A stretch of DNA of 64,000 nucleotides from Clostridium culturomicium (GCF_000821305.1 NZ_CCXK01000015.1:456679-520678); one strand, 5' to 3'. Counted from the stretch's first letter, positions 36,125 through 45,609 are shown. Made by a program: numbers and translations. Notes: generated from the sequence alone by a model not told the origin.

Positions 36125-37579
36125 ATGGATAGTTACACAATGTTTTTAAACATACTCAACTTCATTTTTATTCTTAATATTGCATTTGCTATAGTGGTAA
36201 TTATATTCGAACGTAGAAATGCGAATAATACTTGGACTTGGTTAATGATAATGCTTTTTGTTCCAATCTTAGGCTTTATTTTATATCTTTTCTTTGGTCA
36301 GGATTTAAGACACAAGAAATTTTTTGTATTAAAAAAAGAAGAGGAATCCATTTTAATTAGATTTTCTGATGAACAAAAAAAGCTCATTAATGATGATACT
36401 ATTATGATCCAAAACCCTATTCTAATTGAATTTCACGATGTGATTAATCTAAATTTAGCCAGTGATAACTTCGTAGTTACTAATAATAATAAAGTTGATG
36501 TTCTTAACAATGGTATAGAAAAATTTCCACTATTAATCGACTGCATAAAAAGCGCTAAAAATTTTATTCATATACAATATTACATCTTTGAAGATGACAA
36601 CTTAGGTACAGAAATTCTTAACCTTTTAGTAGATAAGGCACTACATGGAGTTGAAGTTAAACTTTTATATGATGGTATGGGATGTCTTCATAATAAAAGA
36701 CACTTTTTTGATCCCTTAAAAAAAGCCGGTAGAGAAGTGTATTGCTTTTTCCCGCCCTTTATCCCATATATTAATATTAGAATTAATTATAGAAATCACC
36801 GTAAAATATGTGTTATAGATGGAGAGCATGGCTTTATCGGAGGGCTTAATATCGGAGATGAATATTTAGGTTTATCTAAAAAATTTGGCTTCTGGCGTGA
36901 TATACATCTTCACTTACAAGGTGATTCGGTAAACTATCTTGAGGTTCGCTTTCTTATGGACTGGCGATTTGCAAGTAATCAAGATTTCTTTATGAGTGAA
37001 AAATATTTCCCTAAAAAACAATACACAGCACAAACTGCTGTGCAGATAATTTCTAGTGGTCCTGATTCTGATTGGTGCTCAATTAGAAATACCTACCTAA
37101 AACTTATTAATAAGGCTCAAAATAGTATTTATATTGAAACACCTTATTTCATACCTGATGAAAGTATTCAAACAGCTCTGAAGATTGCATGTTTATCTGG
37201 TGTTGAAGTTAAAATTATAATTCCAAGCAAACCTGATCACCCCTTCATTCATTGGGCGTCTAAATCTTATATCTGGGAACTAGTTGAATGTGGTGCTCAT
37301 TGCTACACTTATGATAATGGTTTTATTCATAGTAAAATGGTTTCTATTGATGGTAAAATGTGTACTGTTGGTACAGCAAATATGGATATTAGAAGTTTTA
37401 ATTTAAATTTTGAAGTTAACGCTATAATATATGATGAAACCGTAACGAGAAAAATTGACCAGGCATTTATGGAGGATATTCTTAGCAGCACACTTCTTAC
37501 TCAAGAATTATATGATAAAAGGACACCTCTGGTTAGGTTTAAGGAATCTGTTTATAGATTGCTTTCACCAATACTTTAA
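36125..37579 (+). CDS. cls: Cardiolipin synthase
   Basis: A 484-residue phospholipase-D-family enzyme joining two phosphatidylglycerols to cardiolipin and glycerol. Two N-terminal transmembrane helices (FLNILNFIFILNIAFAIVVI and WTWLMIMLFVPILGFILYLF) are followed by two HKD motifs, NHRKICVIDGEHGFIGG and IHSKMVSIDGKMCTVGTANM. AAGGAG precedes the ATG. Length and helices fit the ClsA/YwnE type rather than the soluble form. Confidence 0.94.
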   Translation: MDSYTMFLNILNFIFILNIAFAIVVIIFERRNANNTWTWLMIMLFVPILGFILYLFFGQDLRHKKFFVLKKEEESILIRFSDEQKKLINDDTIMIQNPILIEFHDVINLNLASDNFVVTNNNKVDVLNNGIEKFPLLIDCIKSAKNFIHIQYYIFEDDNLGTEILNLLVDKALHGVEVKLLYDGMGCLHNKRHFFDPLKKAGREVYCFFPPFIPYINIRINYRNHRKICVIDGEHGFIGGLNIGDEYLGLSKKFGFWRDIHLHLQGDSVNYLEVRFLMDWRFASNQDFFMSEKYFPKKQYTAQTAVQIISSGPDSDWCSIRNTYLKLINKAQNSIYIETPYFIPDESIQTALKIACLSGVEVKIIIPSKPDHPFIHWASKSYIWELVECGAHCYTYDNGFIHSKMVSIDGKMCTVGTANMDIRSFNLNFEVNAIIYDETVTRKIDQAFMEDILSSTLLTQELYDKRTPLVRFKESVYRLLSPIL

Positions 37580-37665
37580 TCAGTTTATCTTCATTATCCT
37601 TCCAAATATTATGATTTTATTGTAAAATAATATTTGATATATAAAAGGTATGGAAGGTAATTAGT

Positions 37666-38232
37666 ATGAAGATAACTGGTAAAGTAATTAACTTTGATGA
37701 AGAAAAAGTTTATATTGTAACTGATACTAAAGAGTTTGTAACCTTGGAAAGAAATGAAATGGATCCTATTAAAGGAAGAGTTTATACAGGTATTGAATAT
37801 ATAGATAGAACAAATCAAGTCAAAATTATTTCTATAATAATAGCTATATGTGTACTTTTAACGACAACCTTATACTTCATTTTCTTTTCTGCAACTTCAA
37901 GCTTTATTGTTACTATTGATGGTAATACTAAAGTTGGTGTGAATAATAATAAAATTATTAGTGTTACTGATGTTGGTGACATTGCGCTAACTAATGAACA
38001 GTTTACTTCAATCAAAGGAAATGAAGTGAATGATGGTCTTATTCTCCTTTTTGATTTAGCTTATAAACAAGAAATATTACCGCCTCAAGACTTTTGGTCA
38101 ATGGGTAAAATACATATTTATGTTACTAAAGATAAAGGTGAAGAGCCTATAGACTTTACTAAATTCAAGGAATATGCCTATCAATTCAACTATGAAGTAA
38201 TAGTAAACCGTAACAATAATACCTTTGATTAA
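37666..38232 (+). CDS. RsgI-like membrane anti-sigma factor, orphan
   Basis: A 188-residue single-pass protein. Residues 1-50 (KITGKVINFDEEKVYIVTD) resemble the N-terminal RsgI anti-sigma domain; one transmembrane helix follows (about 61-80, IISIIIAICVLLTTTLYFIF), then an outer domain opening SFIVTIDGNTKVGVNNN, which parallels the RsgI middle domain but lacks its usual Asn-Pro self-cleavage motif (normally in DINPS). No sigma-I gene is adjacent; rluF lies 33 bases downstream. AAGGTAAT precedes the ATG. I rate the RsgI assignment as probable only. Confidence 0.6.
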   Translation: MKITGKVINFDEEKVYIVTDTKEFVTLERNEMDPIKGRVYTGIEYIDRTNQVKIISIIIAICVLLTTTLYFIFFSATSSFIVTIDGNTKVGVNNNKIISVTDVGDIALTNEQFTSIKGNEVNDGLILLFDLAYKQEILPPQDFWSMGKIHIYVTKDKGEEPIDFTKFKEYAYQFNYEVIVNRNNNTFD

Positions 38233-38265
38233 TAAAAAGTTGAAATTTTAGGTGGTGACAATTAT

Positions 38266-38994
38266 ATGGAAACTGAAAATCTAATTAGATTAAATAAATA
38301 TATAAGCGAAAGCGGAATATGTTCTAGACGAGAAGCCGATAAATTTATTGAAGCCGGTAAAGTATCCATCAATGGAGAAAAGGCTGTTGTTGGCTCTAAA
38401 GTAAGTAATACAGATACGGTCATTGTTAATGGCATTGCAATAAAACCTAAAATAAATAAAGTTTATATAGCTTTAAATAAACCAGTAGGCATAACCTGTA
38501 CAACAGAAACTCATGTTGATGGGAATATTATAAACTTTATGAATTACCCAGAAAGAATATTTCCTATCGGGCGATTAGATAAACCTTCTGAAGGTTTAAT
38601 CTTCCTGACTAACGACGGTGATATAGTTAATAAAATTCTTAGAGCAGGTAATAACCATGAAAAGGAATATGTTGTTTCTGTAGATAAACCTATCACTAAA
38701 GAATTTATTGCTGCTATGGAAGGTGGAGTACCTATTTTAGATACAATTACTAAACCATGTAAAGTAAAAAAAATAGGAAAATGCACCTTTAATATTGTAC
38801 TAACCCAAGGCTTAAACCGCCAAATCAGAAGAATGTGTGAATACTTAGGTTACAGCGTAAGCAGCTTAAAAAGGGTTCGTATTATGAATATATCTTTAAG
38901 CTCTCTTCCAATAGGAAAATGGCGTTATCTTTCTGAAAAGGAAGTTCAAGAACTTCTTGCTCTTACTGAGAGCTCAAAAAAAACTCATGAATAA
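38266..38994 (+). CDS. rluF: 23S rRNA pseudouridine synthase (RluF type)
   Basis: A 242-residue RsuA/RluB/E/F-family enzyme. An N-terminal S4 RNA-binding domain (RLNKYISESGICSRREADKF) is followed by the catalytic IGRLDKPSEGLIFLTNDGD, containing the active Asp, and by RAGNNHEKEYVVSVDKP, which is characteristic of RluF (U2604 of 23S rRNA in E. coli). The C-terminus has LNRQIRRMCEYLGY. TTAGGTGG precedes the ATG. It follows the RsgI-like gene at 33 bases and has its own terminator. Confidence 0.9.
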   Translation: METENLIRLNKYISESGICSRREADKFIEAGKVSINGEKAVVGSKVSNTDTVIVNGIAIKPKINKVYIALNKPVGITCTTETHVDGNIINFMNYPERIFPIGRLDKPSEGLIFLTNDGDIVNKILRAGNNHEKEYVVSVDKPITKEFIAAMEGGVPILDTITKPCKVKKIGKCTFNIVLTQGLNRQIRRMCEYLGYSVSSLKRVRIMNISLSSLPIGKWRYLSEKEVQELLALTESSKKTHE

Positions 38995-38996
38995 AA

Positions 38997-39042
38997 AAAG
39001 CTAGATTTAAAGCTTTTCGTAGCTTTAAATCTAGCTTTTATT
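38997..39042 (+). terminator. Rho-independent terminator after rluF
   Basis: Long arms AAAGCTAGATTTAAAGCT and AGCTTTAAATCTAGCTTT followed by T-rich sequence. Confidence 0.88.
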
Positions 39043-39167
39043 TTGCAAATTTCTACATAAAAATATACTAACAGCCACTGTTAGTAATTATATAGTTATA
39101 CACATTCTAAAAAAATTTTAATACTTAAGCAAGAATATATGTGTGCATTTTTATTAAGTTATTAACA

Positions 39168-39192
39168 TTATCCACATATAGCTTGTGTATAA
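39168..39192. promoter_or_regulatory. Inverted DnaA-box pair 1
   Basis: TTATCCACA at 39168-39176 (plus) faces TGTGTATAA at 39184-39192 (consensus TTATACACA on the minus strand), seven bases apart. Lies in the approximately 500-base AT-rich non-coding region (39043-39539) between rluF and ispF, which holds no other gene I can see. Confidence 0.6.
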
Positions 39193-39305
39193 CATGGTGA
39201 ATTTAATGTTGATATCAGTAAAATTTATAAAAAAGTTAATATTTTAAAGAATATTGTGATTTTTCACCAATTTCAACTTTAAAATCTTCATTAAACTTAC
39301 CCACA

Positions 39306-39327
39306 TTATCCACAGGAATGTGTATAA
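39306..39327. promoter_or_regulatory. Inverted DnaA-box pair 2
   Basis: TTATCCACA at 39306-39314 faces TGTGTATAA at 39319-39327, four bases apart, in the same non-coding region as pair 1. The flanks CAT and CATG are shared with pair 1. Confidence 0.6.
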
Positions 39328-39539
39328 CATGTTTATAACTTTTTATACGCCCACTTTTTACCTTAAAAATTATATGCTTATAATTCCACACAATCCTACA
39401 GATTATACCCTATTTCTACAAAGTTATTGCTTAGTAAATTTCTAAATCAACTACATATACTACTAATACTGTGTTAAACTTATTTTACATTAATAAAATA
39501 AAAATAATATTCAAGTTCTTATTTAGGAGGTTTTTATAT

Positions 39540-40016
39540 ATGAGAATTGGTATGGGATATGATGTACATAAACTCGTTCCTAACAGAGATTTAATACTTG
39601 GAGGGGTTAAAATTCCTCATGAAACTGGACTTCTTGGCCATTCAGATGCCGATGTTCTATTACACGCTATAATGGATAGCTTACTAGGTGCTGCAGCCTT
39701 AGGTGATATAGGAAAACACTTTCCGGATACTAGTGACAATTTCAAAGGGATTTCCAGCCTTGAATTGTTAAAGGAAGTTAAAACCCTCTTAAGTAACTCA
39801 GGATATTCTATTGGTAATATAGATGCAACTATAATAGCTCAAAGACCTAAAATGGCTCCTCATATTCAGCTTATGAGAGAAAATATAAGTAAAATACTAG
39901 ATATAGATGTTGATCAAGTGAATATTAAAGCTACTACTGAAGAAGGCCTAGGTTTCACTGGTACTGAAGAAGGTATTTCATCTCAATCTATATGCTTACT
40001 TCACAAAGTCAAATAA
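39540..40016 (+). CDS. ispF: 2-C-methyl-D-erythritol 2,4-cyclodiphosphate synthase
   Basis: A 158-residue trimeric enzyme of the non-mevalonate isoprenoid pathway; it cyclises CDP-methylerythritol 2-phosphate, releasing CMP. Motifs are MGYDVHKL with the zinc ligands Asp and His, GHSDADVLLHAIMDSLLGA and DIGKHFPDTS. The frame extends upstream to 39471, but AGGAGG just before the ATG at 39540 and family length fix the start. It is a single gene with a terminator behind it. Confidence 0.96.
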   Translation: MRIGMGYDVHKLVPNRDLILGGVKIPHETGLLGHSDADVLLHAIMDSLLGAAALGDIGKHFPDTSDNFKGISSLELLKEVKTLLSNSGYSIGNIDATIIAQRPKMAPHIQLMRENISKILDIDVDQVNIKATTEEGLGFTGTEEGISSQSICLLHKVK

Positions 40017-40044
40017 CATTGATTTTATAAATCTTTAATAATAT

Positions 40045-40094
40045 AAAAAATAGGTGGAGTATATCTTGTTCTAAGATTACTCCACCTATTTTTT
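40045..40094. terminator. Bidirectional terminator between ispF and lipoprotein gene
   Basis: Arms AAAAAATAGGTGGAGTA and TACTCCACCTATTTTTT. The right arm abuts the stop of the convergent gene at 40093. Confidence 0.88.
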
Positions 40095-40587
40095 ATAATT
40101 CCTTTATTATTTCCTTCAAATCATTCAACAATTCTTCTACTGGATCATTTTCTTTATAAGATCTTAATAACTTATCAATAGATTTATAAACATACTCATC
40201 ATCACTTATTGCTATAGTCTTAGCCTCTGGATATATTTCATATACCTCTTTTGATATAACATCACGTAATTCTGTTGAAAGCTCTATACCAGCTTCAAGC
40301 TTTACTGCCACCAATACTGCCTCATGATTAATAAACACCATTGATGTAGTGATTCCTGATATATCATTTAATCTAAGCATTAAGCCTTCACTCATCCTAA
40401 TAGCATCCTTAATAACTTCATCCTTATCTTTATCAATATTTGCATTCCCCATATCTTCAATAGTTGGCCCCGCGCCAACACTGTCACTTTTGTCTCCTTG
40501 CTCATTGCATCCTGTAATCATAAATAAGTTTATAGTTAATATCAGCAATAAACACTTTACTAAAAAACAGTTTTTATTTTTCTTCAT
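40093..40587 (-). CDS. YhcN/YlaJ-type sporulation lipoprotein
   Basis: A lipoprotein of about 164 residues. The signal MKKNKNCFLVKCLLLILTIN ends at a lipobox MITGC, and the mature part contains ISGITTSMVFINHEAVLVAVKL, a BON-like fold typical of YhcN/YlaJ proteins linked to spore germination in Bacillus. The ATG at 40587 lies eight bases after GGAGG; the frame opens five codons earlier at a GTG inside that site. It is a single gene. Its family role is in spores, but the exact function is not known. Confidence 0.8.
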   Translation of the reverse strand: MKKNKNCFLVKCLLLILTINLFMITGCNEQGDKSDSVGAGPTIEDMGNANIDKDKDEVIKDAIRMSEGLMLRLNDISGITTSMVFINHEAVLVAVKLEAGIELSTELRDVISKEVYEIYPEAKTIAISDDEYVYKSIDKLLRSYKENDPVEELLNDLKEIIKEL

Positions 40588-40710
40588 CCTATAAGCCTCC
40601 ACATATCATTTATAATAATCCTTCATAATATTTAAATAGCTATTACTAGTGTGGCTTATAAATTAAAGTATATGCTTATACGATTTACATCTGAATATAT
40701 TTAACACTAA

Positions 40711-40932
40711 CTACAAATCATGGCTGTTTTTCAAAACATCTCTGGTAATTATATATTTACCATCCTCTTCAGTCAAATCAAACTCGCTTATACTTGTTAT
40801 CCTCTCTTCTCTTTCAATATGAAGTACATATCCCTTTCGGCCTTTGCTACTAAAGAAAATCTCACTTGCCTTTATTACCCTAATTCGATTTCCATTCTTA
40901 TCATATATTACATCAGGAATTTTATTAATCAT
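40711..40932 (-). CDS. Small uncharacterised protein (73 residues)
   Basis: A 73-residue cytoplasmic protein, MINKIPDVIYDKNGNRIRVI and on, with several short beta strands and many charged residues; no Cys and no membrane segment. GGAGAGG lies just upstream of its ATG. It stands alone between two non-coding stretches of about 110 and 230 bases. I do not recognise the family. Confidence 0.6.
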   Translation of the reverse strand: MINKIPDVIYDKNGNRIRVIKASEIFFSSKGRKGYVLHIEREERITSISEFDLTEEDGKYIITRDVLKNSHDL

Positions 40933-41089
40933 CTTGCCTCTCCTTACAAAAGTTGTTAATTACTGATATATATTATTATGACTTTCTTCAAATTATGACT
41001 TCAAATTGTAAGAAATCAATTAAATCTTTCACTGCATTGTTAAGACATTTGGTAATTAATAATTCCCATAGATTATTTCCCTAAAATGA

Positions 41090-41129
41090 AACAGCCTAGG
41101 ACTCTCTCATGAAAGAATTCTAGGCTGTT
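41090..41129 (-). terminator. Terminator of the pyr operon
   Basis: Arms AACAGCCTAG and CTAGGCTGTT around a 20-base loop region that forms further pairs; lies after the pyrE stop in the minus direction. Confidence 0.65.
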
Positions 41130-41164
41130 ATCTTATTTACATTATAAACTTAATAAATAGTATC

Positions 41165-41737
41165 TTATTTTATATTTCTGCTTCCTGGCTTAACATATGG
41201 AATATTCTCTTTACATAATGGACATTCTTCCTTATCAAAGCTTTCTATTTCTAATTTAACTGCACTATAGATTGGAAGTGCTACTTCACAATCAGCAGCT
41301 CTTCTGTCAACTATACAGCAAATACCTATAACTTCAGCTCCATAGCTTTCTAATATTTTAGCAACTTCCATTGAAGATTTTCCTGTTGTTACAACGTCTT
41401 CTGTTATTAATATTCTTTGACCTGGCTTAACTTCAAATCCTCTTGTTAAAGTCATTTCCCCGTCTTTTCTCTCAGTGAATATTCCTGGTTTTCCAAGTTG
41501 TCTCGCTAATTCATATGCAACAATAATTCCACCCATAGCTGGTCCAACCAACATATCTACATTTAAATCTTTAACCTTTTCTGCAACTACCGCTAAAACC
41601 TCCGCAGCTTTATCTGGGTGTTGAAGTAACTTTGCACATTGGCAGTATCTGTTACTGTGTTTTCCTGATGATAATAAGAAATGTCCCTCTAATAGTGCAT
41701 CACACTCTTTTAATATATTTATAATTTTGTTTTCCAT
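41165..41737 (-). CDS. pyrE: Orotate phosphoribosyltransferase
   Basis: A 190-residue enzyme making orotidine 5'-phosphate from orotate and PRPP. The PRPP loop is ILITEDVVTTGKSSMEVAK, with the acidic pair in ED. FLLSSGKHSNRYCQCAKL matches the clostridial/archaeal-like PyrE form, and the C-terminus carries CPLC. GGGAGG precedes the ATG. It is last in the pyr operon, 48 bases after pyrD. Confidence 0.95.
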   Translation of the reverse strand: MENKIINILKECDALLEGHFLLSSGKHSNRYCQCAKLLQHPDKAAEVLAVVAEKVKDLNVDMLVGPAMGGIIVAYELARQLGKPGIFTERKDGEMTLTRGFEVKPGQRILITEDVVTTGKSSMEVAKILESYGAEVIGICCIVDRRAADCEVALPIYSAVKLEIESFDKEECPLCKENIPYVKPGSRNIK

Positions 41738-41785
41738 AATTTATTCCTCCCAATAAAATCATTTGTTTATTCAATTTATATTTTA

Positions 41786-42682
41786 CTATATAATTCCTAT
41801 AATTTCATTTATATCCTTAACACCTTCTTTAATTAAGAAGTTTTCTATGCCCTCAAGTATTTCTATTGGTGCAAATGGATTTATGAAATTTGCAGTTCCT
41901 ACTTGAATTCCAGTAGCTCCTGCCATTATGAATTCTATAGCATCTTCCCAATTTGTAATTCCACCAAGTCCCACTACAGGCACTTTACAAGCTTTTGCAA
42001 CCTGATGTACCATTCTTAAGGCTATTGGCTTTATAGCTGGCCCTGAGAACCCTGCATAGACATTGTCAAATACAGCCTTCCTCTTCTTATAATCTATAGA
42101 CATTCCTTGGAATGTGTTTACAAGAGATAGAGCATCAGCACCTGCTTCTTCACATGCTACTGCCATATCAACAATGTTCTCAGCGTTAGGAGATAATTTA
42201 ACCATAAGTGGTTTCTTACATATCTTCTTTACTTCCTTAACAGCATCATGAGCTACATCCGCTTTTATTCCAAGTGCCATTCCACCATGCTTAACATTAG
42301 GACATGATATATTTAATTCTACCATATCTATATCCTTATCATTAAGTTTCTCTATTATTGCTATATACTCTTCTACAGTTCCACCACCAACATTTGCAAT
42401 GATGTTAGTATTGTAGTTTCTCATCTTTGGAATTTCTCTTTCTATGAAAGTATCAACTCCTGGATTTTGAAGGCCCACACTGTTTAACATTCCACCTGTA
42501 GTTTCCTTTATTCTGATTCCATAGTTACCTTGTCTTTCATTTAAAGTCAGACCCTTGCTGCATATTCCACCAAGCTTTGATAAATCATAAAACTCAGCAT
42601 ATTCTTCCCCGAATCCAAAGGTCCCTGAAGCAGTCATTATCGGATTTTTAAATTCTACATCACAAATATTTACTTTAAGCAT
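41786..42682 (-). CDS. pyrD: Dihydroorotate dehydrogenase, class 1B catalytic subunit
   Basis: A 298-residue FMN enzyme oxidising dihydroorotate to orotate. KNPIMTASGTFGFGEEY at the start, ELNISCPNVKHGG with the catalytic Cys of the class 1 enzymes and VGLGGITNWEDAIEFIMAG (FMN phosphate) are visible. Adjacent pyrK shows that it is the NAD-dependent PyrDB type. AAAGGAG precedes the ATG, 10 bases after the pyrK stop. Confidence 0.95.
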   Translation of the reverse strand: MLKVNICDVEFKNPIMTASGTFGFGEEYAEFYDLSKLGGICSKGLTLNERQGNYGIRIKETTGGMLNSVGLQNPGVDTFIEREIPKMRNYNTNIIANVGGGTVEEYIAIIEKLNDKDIDMVELNISCPNVKHGGMALGIKADVAHDAVKEVKKICKKPLMVKLSPNAENIVDMAVACEEAGADALSLVNTFQGMSIDYKKRKAVFDNVYAGFSGPAIKPIALRMVHQVAKACKVPVVGLGGITNWEDAIEFIMAGATGIQVGTANFINPFAPIEILEGIENFLIKEGVKDINEIIGII

Positions 42683-42692
42683 AATCTCTCCT

Positions 42693-43442
42693 TTAAATCT
42701 CTATTTCAGCCCCATCGAATACAGGACCATCCTTACAAGTTCTCTTATTTCCTTTAACAGTTTTACAAGTACACACTAAACATGCACCTATTCCACAAGC
42801 CATTTTCTTTTCTTCAGATATATATATTTTAGTACCTGCTTCTCTGCATAATTTAATTACGTTATACATCATAACTTCTGGTCCACAACATAAAACTAAA
42901 TCAAAATCCTTTGGATCAAATAGCGCTGTAACAAATCCCTTGGTACCAACACTTCCATCCTCTGTAGATACCTTTACTGAAGTCTCTAAAGCTGCAATTT
43001 CTTCTATTCCATAGACCTCATCTCTAAATCCTGAGAATACCTCTACTTCAGCTTCAGTATGTTTTTTTATTCCTTCTACCAGATATCTCATCGGTGCAAC
43101 ACCAATTCCACCTGAAACAACCGCTACTCTTCCTTTAATTTCATCTAAATTAAAGCCGTTTCCTAATGGTCCAACAACCTTCACGTCGTCCCCTGCTTCT
43201 AATTTGCTTAAAAGCTTAGTTCCATCTCCAACTAATTGATATAAAAACTCTATGGAATTTTCACTTATATTATGAATACTAATAGGTCTCCATAATAGTG
43301 GTTCCTTGTCCCAACTTCTTAGCATATAAAACTGTCCTGGCTTTGCTTCAAACTTTCCTTCAACAGTAAGTTTAAATATTCCCTCGGAAATTTTCTTATT
43401 CTCTATTACTTTACACACATTATATTCATAACTTTTTCCCAT
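42693..43442 (-). CDS. pyrK: Dihydroorotate dehydrogenase electron-transfer subunit
   Basis: A 249-residue FAD and [2Fe-2S] protein passing electrons from PyrD to NAD. The FAD motif is LLWRPISIHN, the NAD-binding motif VSGGIGVAPMRYLV, and the cluster Cys lie in MACGIGACLVCTCKT followed by RTCKDGPVF. AGGAG precedes the ATG. It lies 10 bases from pyrD; a small hairpin (43475-43499) precedes it in the pyrF-pyrK spacer. Confidence 0.95.
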   Translation of the reverse strand: MGKSYEYNVCKVIENKKISEGIFKLTVEGKFEAKPGQFYMLRSWDKEPLLWRPISIHNISENSIEFLYQLVGDGTKLLSKLEAGDDVKVVGPLGNGFNLDEIKGRVAVVSGGIGVAPMRYLVEGIKKHTEAEVEVFSGFRDEVYGIEEIAALETSVKVSTEDGSVGTKGFVTALFDPKDFDLVLCCGPEVMMYNVIKLCREAGTKIYISEEKKMACGIGACLVCTCKTVKGNKRTCKDGPVFDGAEIEI

Positions 43443-43474
43443 ATCGTAATCTCCTAATAACCTATTTTAATTCA

Positions 43475-43499
43475 ATGCCATACAAATACTGTATGGCAT
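43475..43499 (-). other. Intercistronic hairpin in the pyr operon
   Basis: Arms ATGCCATAC and GTATGGCAT around a 7-base loop in the 67-base pyrF-pyrK spacer. It may be an RNA processing or mild attenuation site; no long U-tract follows. Confidence 0.4.
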
Positions 43500-43509
43500 T
43501 TTAATTTAT

Positions 43510-44385
43510 CTATTTCTTTAAGTTAGCTATTGCTCCTAAGATTTCATCTCTCATTCTTATAACTTCTTCTCTTGCATATTTAGCAAAGTTTGTTTCTCCA
43601 TCTTCTTTACCTTTATATGCAAGCATGATGCCTCTAGATGAGTTTACAACTCCGCCATTTCCTTCTTTAAGGTAAAGTGCCACGTCTTCAGCTTTTCCAC
43701 CTTGTGCACCATATCCTGGTATTAAGAAGAAAGTGCTGTCTAAATCTTTTCTGATTTCTATTCCTTCATCAACATGAGTACATCCTATAACTCCACCAAC
43801 TGAGCTATATCCGCACTCTCCCATGTACTCTTTTCCAAGGTTGTTTATTAACTCTCCAACAACATTGTAAACTCTTCTATCTCCAGCAGTTTCAACATAT
43901 TGAATATCTTTGCTTCCTTTGTTTGAAGTTCTTATTAAAACAAAAACTCCTTTTTCATTACTTTTTAGGTATGGAAGATATGGCTCTATACTGTCTAATC
44001 CCATGTATGGGCTTAGAGTTATAAAATCAGCCTCAAATTCTCCTGCAAAGTGAGCTTTAGCATACATCTCTGCAGTTCTAGAAATATCTCCTCTTTTTAT
44101 ATCTCCTATAGAAAGAGCTCCTTTTTCCTTTAAATACTGCATTGTTCTTGCGTAAGCTCTTAATCCATCTATTCCATAAGTCTCATAATATGCTATTTGT
44201 GGTTTAAAACATGCAGCTACATCCACTGTTGCATCTATTATAGCTTTGTTAAACTCAAATATCGCATCTCCTATGTTTTCATATTTTGCTTTAAAGCTCT
44301 CTGGAATATATGCTATGTCTGTGTCTAACCCAACACAAACATGTCCTTTTTCTGCTACTGTTTTAAATAATCTATCTATAATCAT
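43510..44385 (-). CDS. pyrF: Orotidine 5'-phosphate decarboxylase
   Basis: A decarboxylase of about 291 residues making UMP from OMP, of the longer subfamily 2 type. The catalytic Lys lies in SIGDIKRGDISRTAEMYAKA. The frame opens at 44391, but the ATG two codons later at 44385 is better spaced from GAGGAG. It lies 10-16 bases after pyrC and is part of the continuous pyr transcript. The family-typical opening MIIDRLFKTV supports the chosen start. Confidence 0.95.
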   Translation of the reverse strand: MIIDRLFKTVAEKGHVCVGLDTDIAYIPESFKAKYENIGDAIFEFNKAIIDATVDVAACFKPQIAYYETYGIDGLRAYARTMQYLKEKGALSIGDIKRGDISRTAEMYAKAHFAGEFEADFITLSPYMGLDSIEPYLPYLKSNEKGVFVLIRTSNKGSKDIQYVETAGDRRVYNVVGELINNLGKEYMGECGYSSVGGVIGCTHVDEGIEIRKDLDSTFFLIPGYGAQGGKAEDVALYLKEGNGGVVNSSRGIMLAYKGKEDGETNFAKYAREEVIRMRDEILGAIANLKK

Positions 44386-44401
44386 CTTCATATCTCCTCA
44401 T

Positions 44402-45595
44402 CTATTTGTTTGAATAAACAATCTTTCCGCCTTTAATTGTTTTTACTACTTCTCCATAAACCTTTTTACCTTGGAATGGAGTATTTTTTCCCTTTGATAC
44501 AAAATCAAATCTATTTATCTCATACTCTTTATCTAAATCTAGAAGTACTAAGTCCCCATCATATCCGATGTCTATCATCCCTTTATTTACACCTAAAATT
44601 TCACTTGGTCTTTTACTCATTATCTCACTTAACTGATTTAAGCTTATATGACCTTCTTTTACTAGCTTTGAATAGCATACACTAAAGGAAGTTTCTATTC
44701 CTGAGATCCCTGGGGCTCCCTTTTCCTTGTCATCTTCACTATGTGGTGCATGGTCTGTAGCAATTGCATCTACATCTCCTGCCTTAATAGCTTCTATTAA
44801 GTAATCTACATCCTCTTTGCTTCTTATCGGAGGATTTACTCTATAGTTGCATTCATCATCTGTTAAGGCTAAATGATGAGGTGCCACTTCGCAAGTAACT
44901 TTATGACCTTTAGCTCTTGCCTTTATGATATATTCCATAGACTCTTTTGTGCTGACATGTGAGAAATGAACCTTACAACCTGCATATTTAGCAAGTGTTA
45001 TATTTCTCCAAGTCATTGTGTTCTCTGCAAGCCTCATATCAATGCTTGATAAGTTATGATTTTCACAGTGACACATTACCGTAATATCCTTTTCCTTTGC
45101 CTTAACCATGGCATTGAGCATAACTTCGCTATGCATAACATCCTTACCATCTTCTGATATTACCTTAATATCACCTTTTTCGAATTTATCAAGATGGCTT
45201 ATATCATCCCCACTGAATTCATTTGTTATTGATACCACCTGATTTATATCAACAAGCCCTATTTCTTTACCTTTATCCTCTACATACTTTACAGTTTCCA
45301 TGGTGCTGCATACAGGATTTGTATTCGCCATTAGATTTACCATTGTATATCCGCCTCTTACAGCTGCCATTGAACCAGTCTCAATATCTTCTTTATATGT
45401 TAATCCTGGTTCTCTAAAATGAACATGTAAATCTACAAAACTAGGCATCACAACTAATCCATTTGCATCTATTGTAGTACAATCCTTTATTAATTCTCTC
45501 CCAAGTTCACATATAACTCCGTCCTTTATATATATGTCACCCTTAAATGTCCCACTCCAGTCAACGACTGTTCCATTTTTAATACATAAATCCAT
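44402..45595 (-). CDS. pyrC: Dihydroorotase
   Basis: A 397-residue class I zinc amidohydrolase closing carbamoyl aspartate to dihydroorotate. Metal ligands are in VDLHVHFREPGLTYKEDI, MCHCENHNL, VHFSHVSTKE and AIATDHAPHS; the carbamylated-Lys position is within the downstream core strand. GGAGG precedes the ATG, 14 bases after pyrI. Confidence 0.95.
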   Translation of the reverse strand: MDLCIKNGTVVDWSGTFKGDIYIKDGVICELGRELIKDCTTIDANGLVVMPSFVDLHVHFREPGLTYKEDIETGSMAAVRGGYTMVNLMANTNPVCSTMETVKYVEDKGKEIGLVDINQVVSITNEFSGDDISHLDKFEKGDIKVISEDGKDVMHSEVMLNAMVKAKEKDITVMCHCENHNLSSIDMRLAENTMTWRNITLAKYAGCKVHFSHVSTKESMEYIIKARAKGHKVTCEVAPHHLALTDDECNYRVNPPIRSKEDVDYLIEAIKAGDVDAIATDHAPHSEDDKEKGAPGISGIETSFSVCYSKLVKEGHISLNQLSEIMSKRPSEILGVNKGMIDIGYDGDLVLLDLDKEYEINRFDFVSKGKNTPFQGKKVYGEVVKTIKGGKIVYSNK

Positions 45596-45609
45596 AATGC
45601 AATTTCCTC

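Noticed and set aside
39043..39539. Possible chromosome origin because of DnaA boxes
   Set aside because: There is no dnaA, dnaN or DNA-unwinding element typical of oriC beside it, and only two box pairs; a titration or regulatory cluster is more likely.
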